Source of the DNA: Schauerella fraxinea | GTDB taxonomy: Bacteria > Pseudomonadota > Gammaproteobacteria > Burkholderiales > Burkholderiaceae_B | Assembly (NCBI GenBank): GCA_030849965.1 | Contig: JAVDKL010000002.1 | Span: 744,001 to 808,000, forward strand | Direction: 5' to 3' | Length of the DNA stretch: 64,000 nucleotides | Shown here: one piece after another, positions 63,310 to 64,000 of the stretch | How the letters are laid out: the number at the start of each line of letters is the position of its first letter | How positions within the stretch are numbered: the stretch's first letter is position 1 | Made by a program: the position numbers and the translations under genes | Notes under the pieces: generated by a model | Seen by the model: the letters and a program-made list of their open reading frames with translations, nothing else | What the model was told of the DNA's origin: nothing | Databases searched by the model: none

Positions 63310-64000
63310 ATGCAGGCTCTCGCCCGCCTAAGTCGGTTTGTTGGCAACACATTTGCTATCTGGGTACTGCTCTTCGCCGTGCTGGCCTTCTTTTACCCCG
63401 CCGCGTTTCGCGGTATCGGCCCTTACATCGTGCCCTTGCTTGGCTTGATCATGTTCGGCATGGGCCTGACGCTGTCAAAGGAAGATTTTCGGGAAGTGGC
63501 GCGCAGGCCTCTGGATGTCGCGATCGGCGTAGGCGGTCAGTTCGTGATCATGCCCGGCCTGGCATGGATTCTGTCGACCACACTGGCACTTCCACCTGAG
63601 GTGGCAGTGGGCGTCATCCTGGTCGGATGTTGCCCTGGCGGCACGGCGTCCAATGTGATGACTTTTTTGGCGCGTGGCGATGTCGCTTTGTCGGTTGCCA
63701 TTACGTCGGTCACGACGCTCCTCGCGCCGATCGTCACGCCTGCGTTGATCTATCTGCTGGCAAGCCAGTGGATCGACGTGAGTGCGTCGGCGATGTTCTG
63801 GTCGATTGTTCAGGTGGTTGTGATCCCGATCGCGCTGGGCGTGCTGGTGCAGTATCTGCTCAAGGAAAAAGTGCAGGTGGGCGTTGCGGCGCTGCCGCTC
63901 GTGTCCGTGGTGGCCATCGTCGCCATCGTTGCGGCGGTCGTGGCCGGCAATCAGGAGCGCATTGCAACCAGCGGGCTCATGATCTTCGCGGTCGTCGTAC
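63310..64000 (+). CDS. Bile-acid:sodium symporter-family protein (3' end outside window)
   Basis: The first about 230 residues of a BASS-type transporter (PanS/YocS group). Membrane segments begin at about 12; motifs LIMFGMGLTLSKEDFREVAR and VILVGCCPGGTASNVMTFLA (the CPGG motif) are clear, with ALSVAITSVTTLLAPIVTPA. It imports or exports anionic metabolites with sodium; pantothenate and 2-keto acids are known substrates in relatives. ATG at 63310 opens the first helix. The gene is cut by the right edge. Confidence 0.92.
   Translation, partial: MQALARLSRFVGNTFAIWVLLFAVLAFFYPAAFRGIGPYIVPLLGLIMFGMGLTLSKEDFREVARRPLDVAIGVGGQFVIMPGLAWILSTTLALPPEVAVGVILVGCCPGGTASNVMTFLARGDVALSVAITSVTTLLAPIVTPALIYLLASQWIDVSASAMFWSIVQVVVIPIALGVLVQYLLKEKVQVGVAALPLVSVVAIVAIVAAVVAGNQERIATSGLMIFAVVV

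Overview
The window reads as chromosomal DNA of a GC-rich proteobacterium, most likely a betaproteobacterium of the Burkholderiaceae. The pointers are a stand-alone Bug/TctC-type periplasmic binding protein, many GcvA-like and other LysR regulators, and an RsbRST stressosome operon joined to histidine kinases. This placement is inference; no rRNA or tRNA gene was seen. The left-hand 4 kb is looser and looks like accessory or decaying DNA.

Layout. 0-4 kb: the end of an unrecognised, possibly phage-derived gene, a response regulator followed by an SRAP protein, a KGG-type stress protein, and a small gene under a textbook LexA-controlled promoter that carries an in-frame stop. About 1.2 kb without a convincing gene follows. 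4-10.6 kb: an SDR, then a compact operon of rsbR, rsbS, rsbT, an RsbT-like/PP2C fusion (RsbX-like), a histidine kinase and a REC-PAS-HK-REC hybrid. 10.6-36.3 kb and 56.9-62.8 kb: a series of small 'regulator plus enzyme or exporter' modules. Regulators are AraC, LysR (five), MarR, HxlR and TetR. Enzymes are SDRs, Old Yellow Enzyme flavoproteins, aldo/keto reductase, quinone-reductase-like MDR protein, RidA, HAD and a metallo-hydrolase; exporters are MFS and EamA. A glutathione-dependent formaldehyde dehydrogenase gene followed by frmR lies at 30.4-31.8 kb behind two tandem FrmR-type operators. 36.4-42 kb: envelope proteins, a HlyIII-type membrane protein, a KefB/YbaL-type antiporter and a Bcr/CflA exporter. 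41.7-47.7 kb: a large autotransporter, a truncated autotransporter barrel remnant, and small exported or membrane proteins. 45-54.3 kb: a Fur-box-headed iron operon (ECF sigma factor, FecR-type anti-sigma, TonB-dependent siderophore receptor, PepSY membrane protein, DUF3649 protein) with an esterase nearby that may hydrolyse siderophores. 54.4-56.9 kb: a CSS-motif EAL phosphodiesterase and an unknown membrane-anchored protein. The right edge cuts a bile-acid:sodium symporter-family gene.

How it fits together: most of the window concerns sensing and surviving chemical stress (electrophiles, aldehydes, DNA damage, toxic compounds) and iron supply. The most unusual points are the stressosome phosphorelay without an obvious output domain, the SOS promoter driving an interrupted gene, tandem FrmR-type operators with frmR downstream of its target, a 23-bp tandem-repeat array, a translationally coupled 17-codon leader before an exporter, and a Tat-signal SDR overlapping a Gfo/Idh gene. 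Several genes are broken: a one-base frameshift in an Old Yellow Enzyme gene, an MFS C-terminal remnant and an autotransporter remnant. I saw no CRISPR array, insertion sequence or complete prophage.
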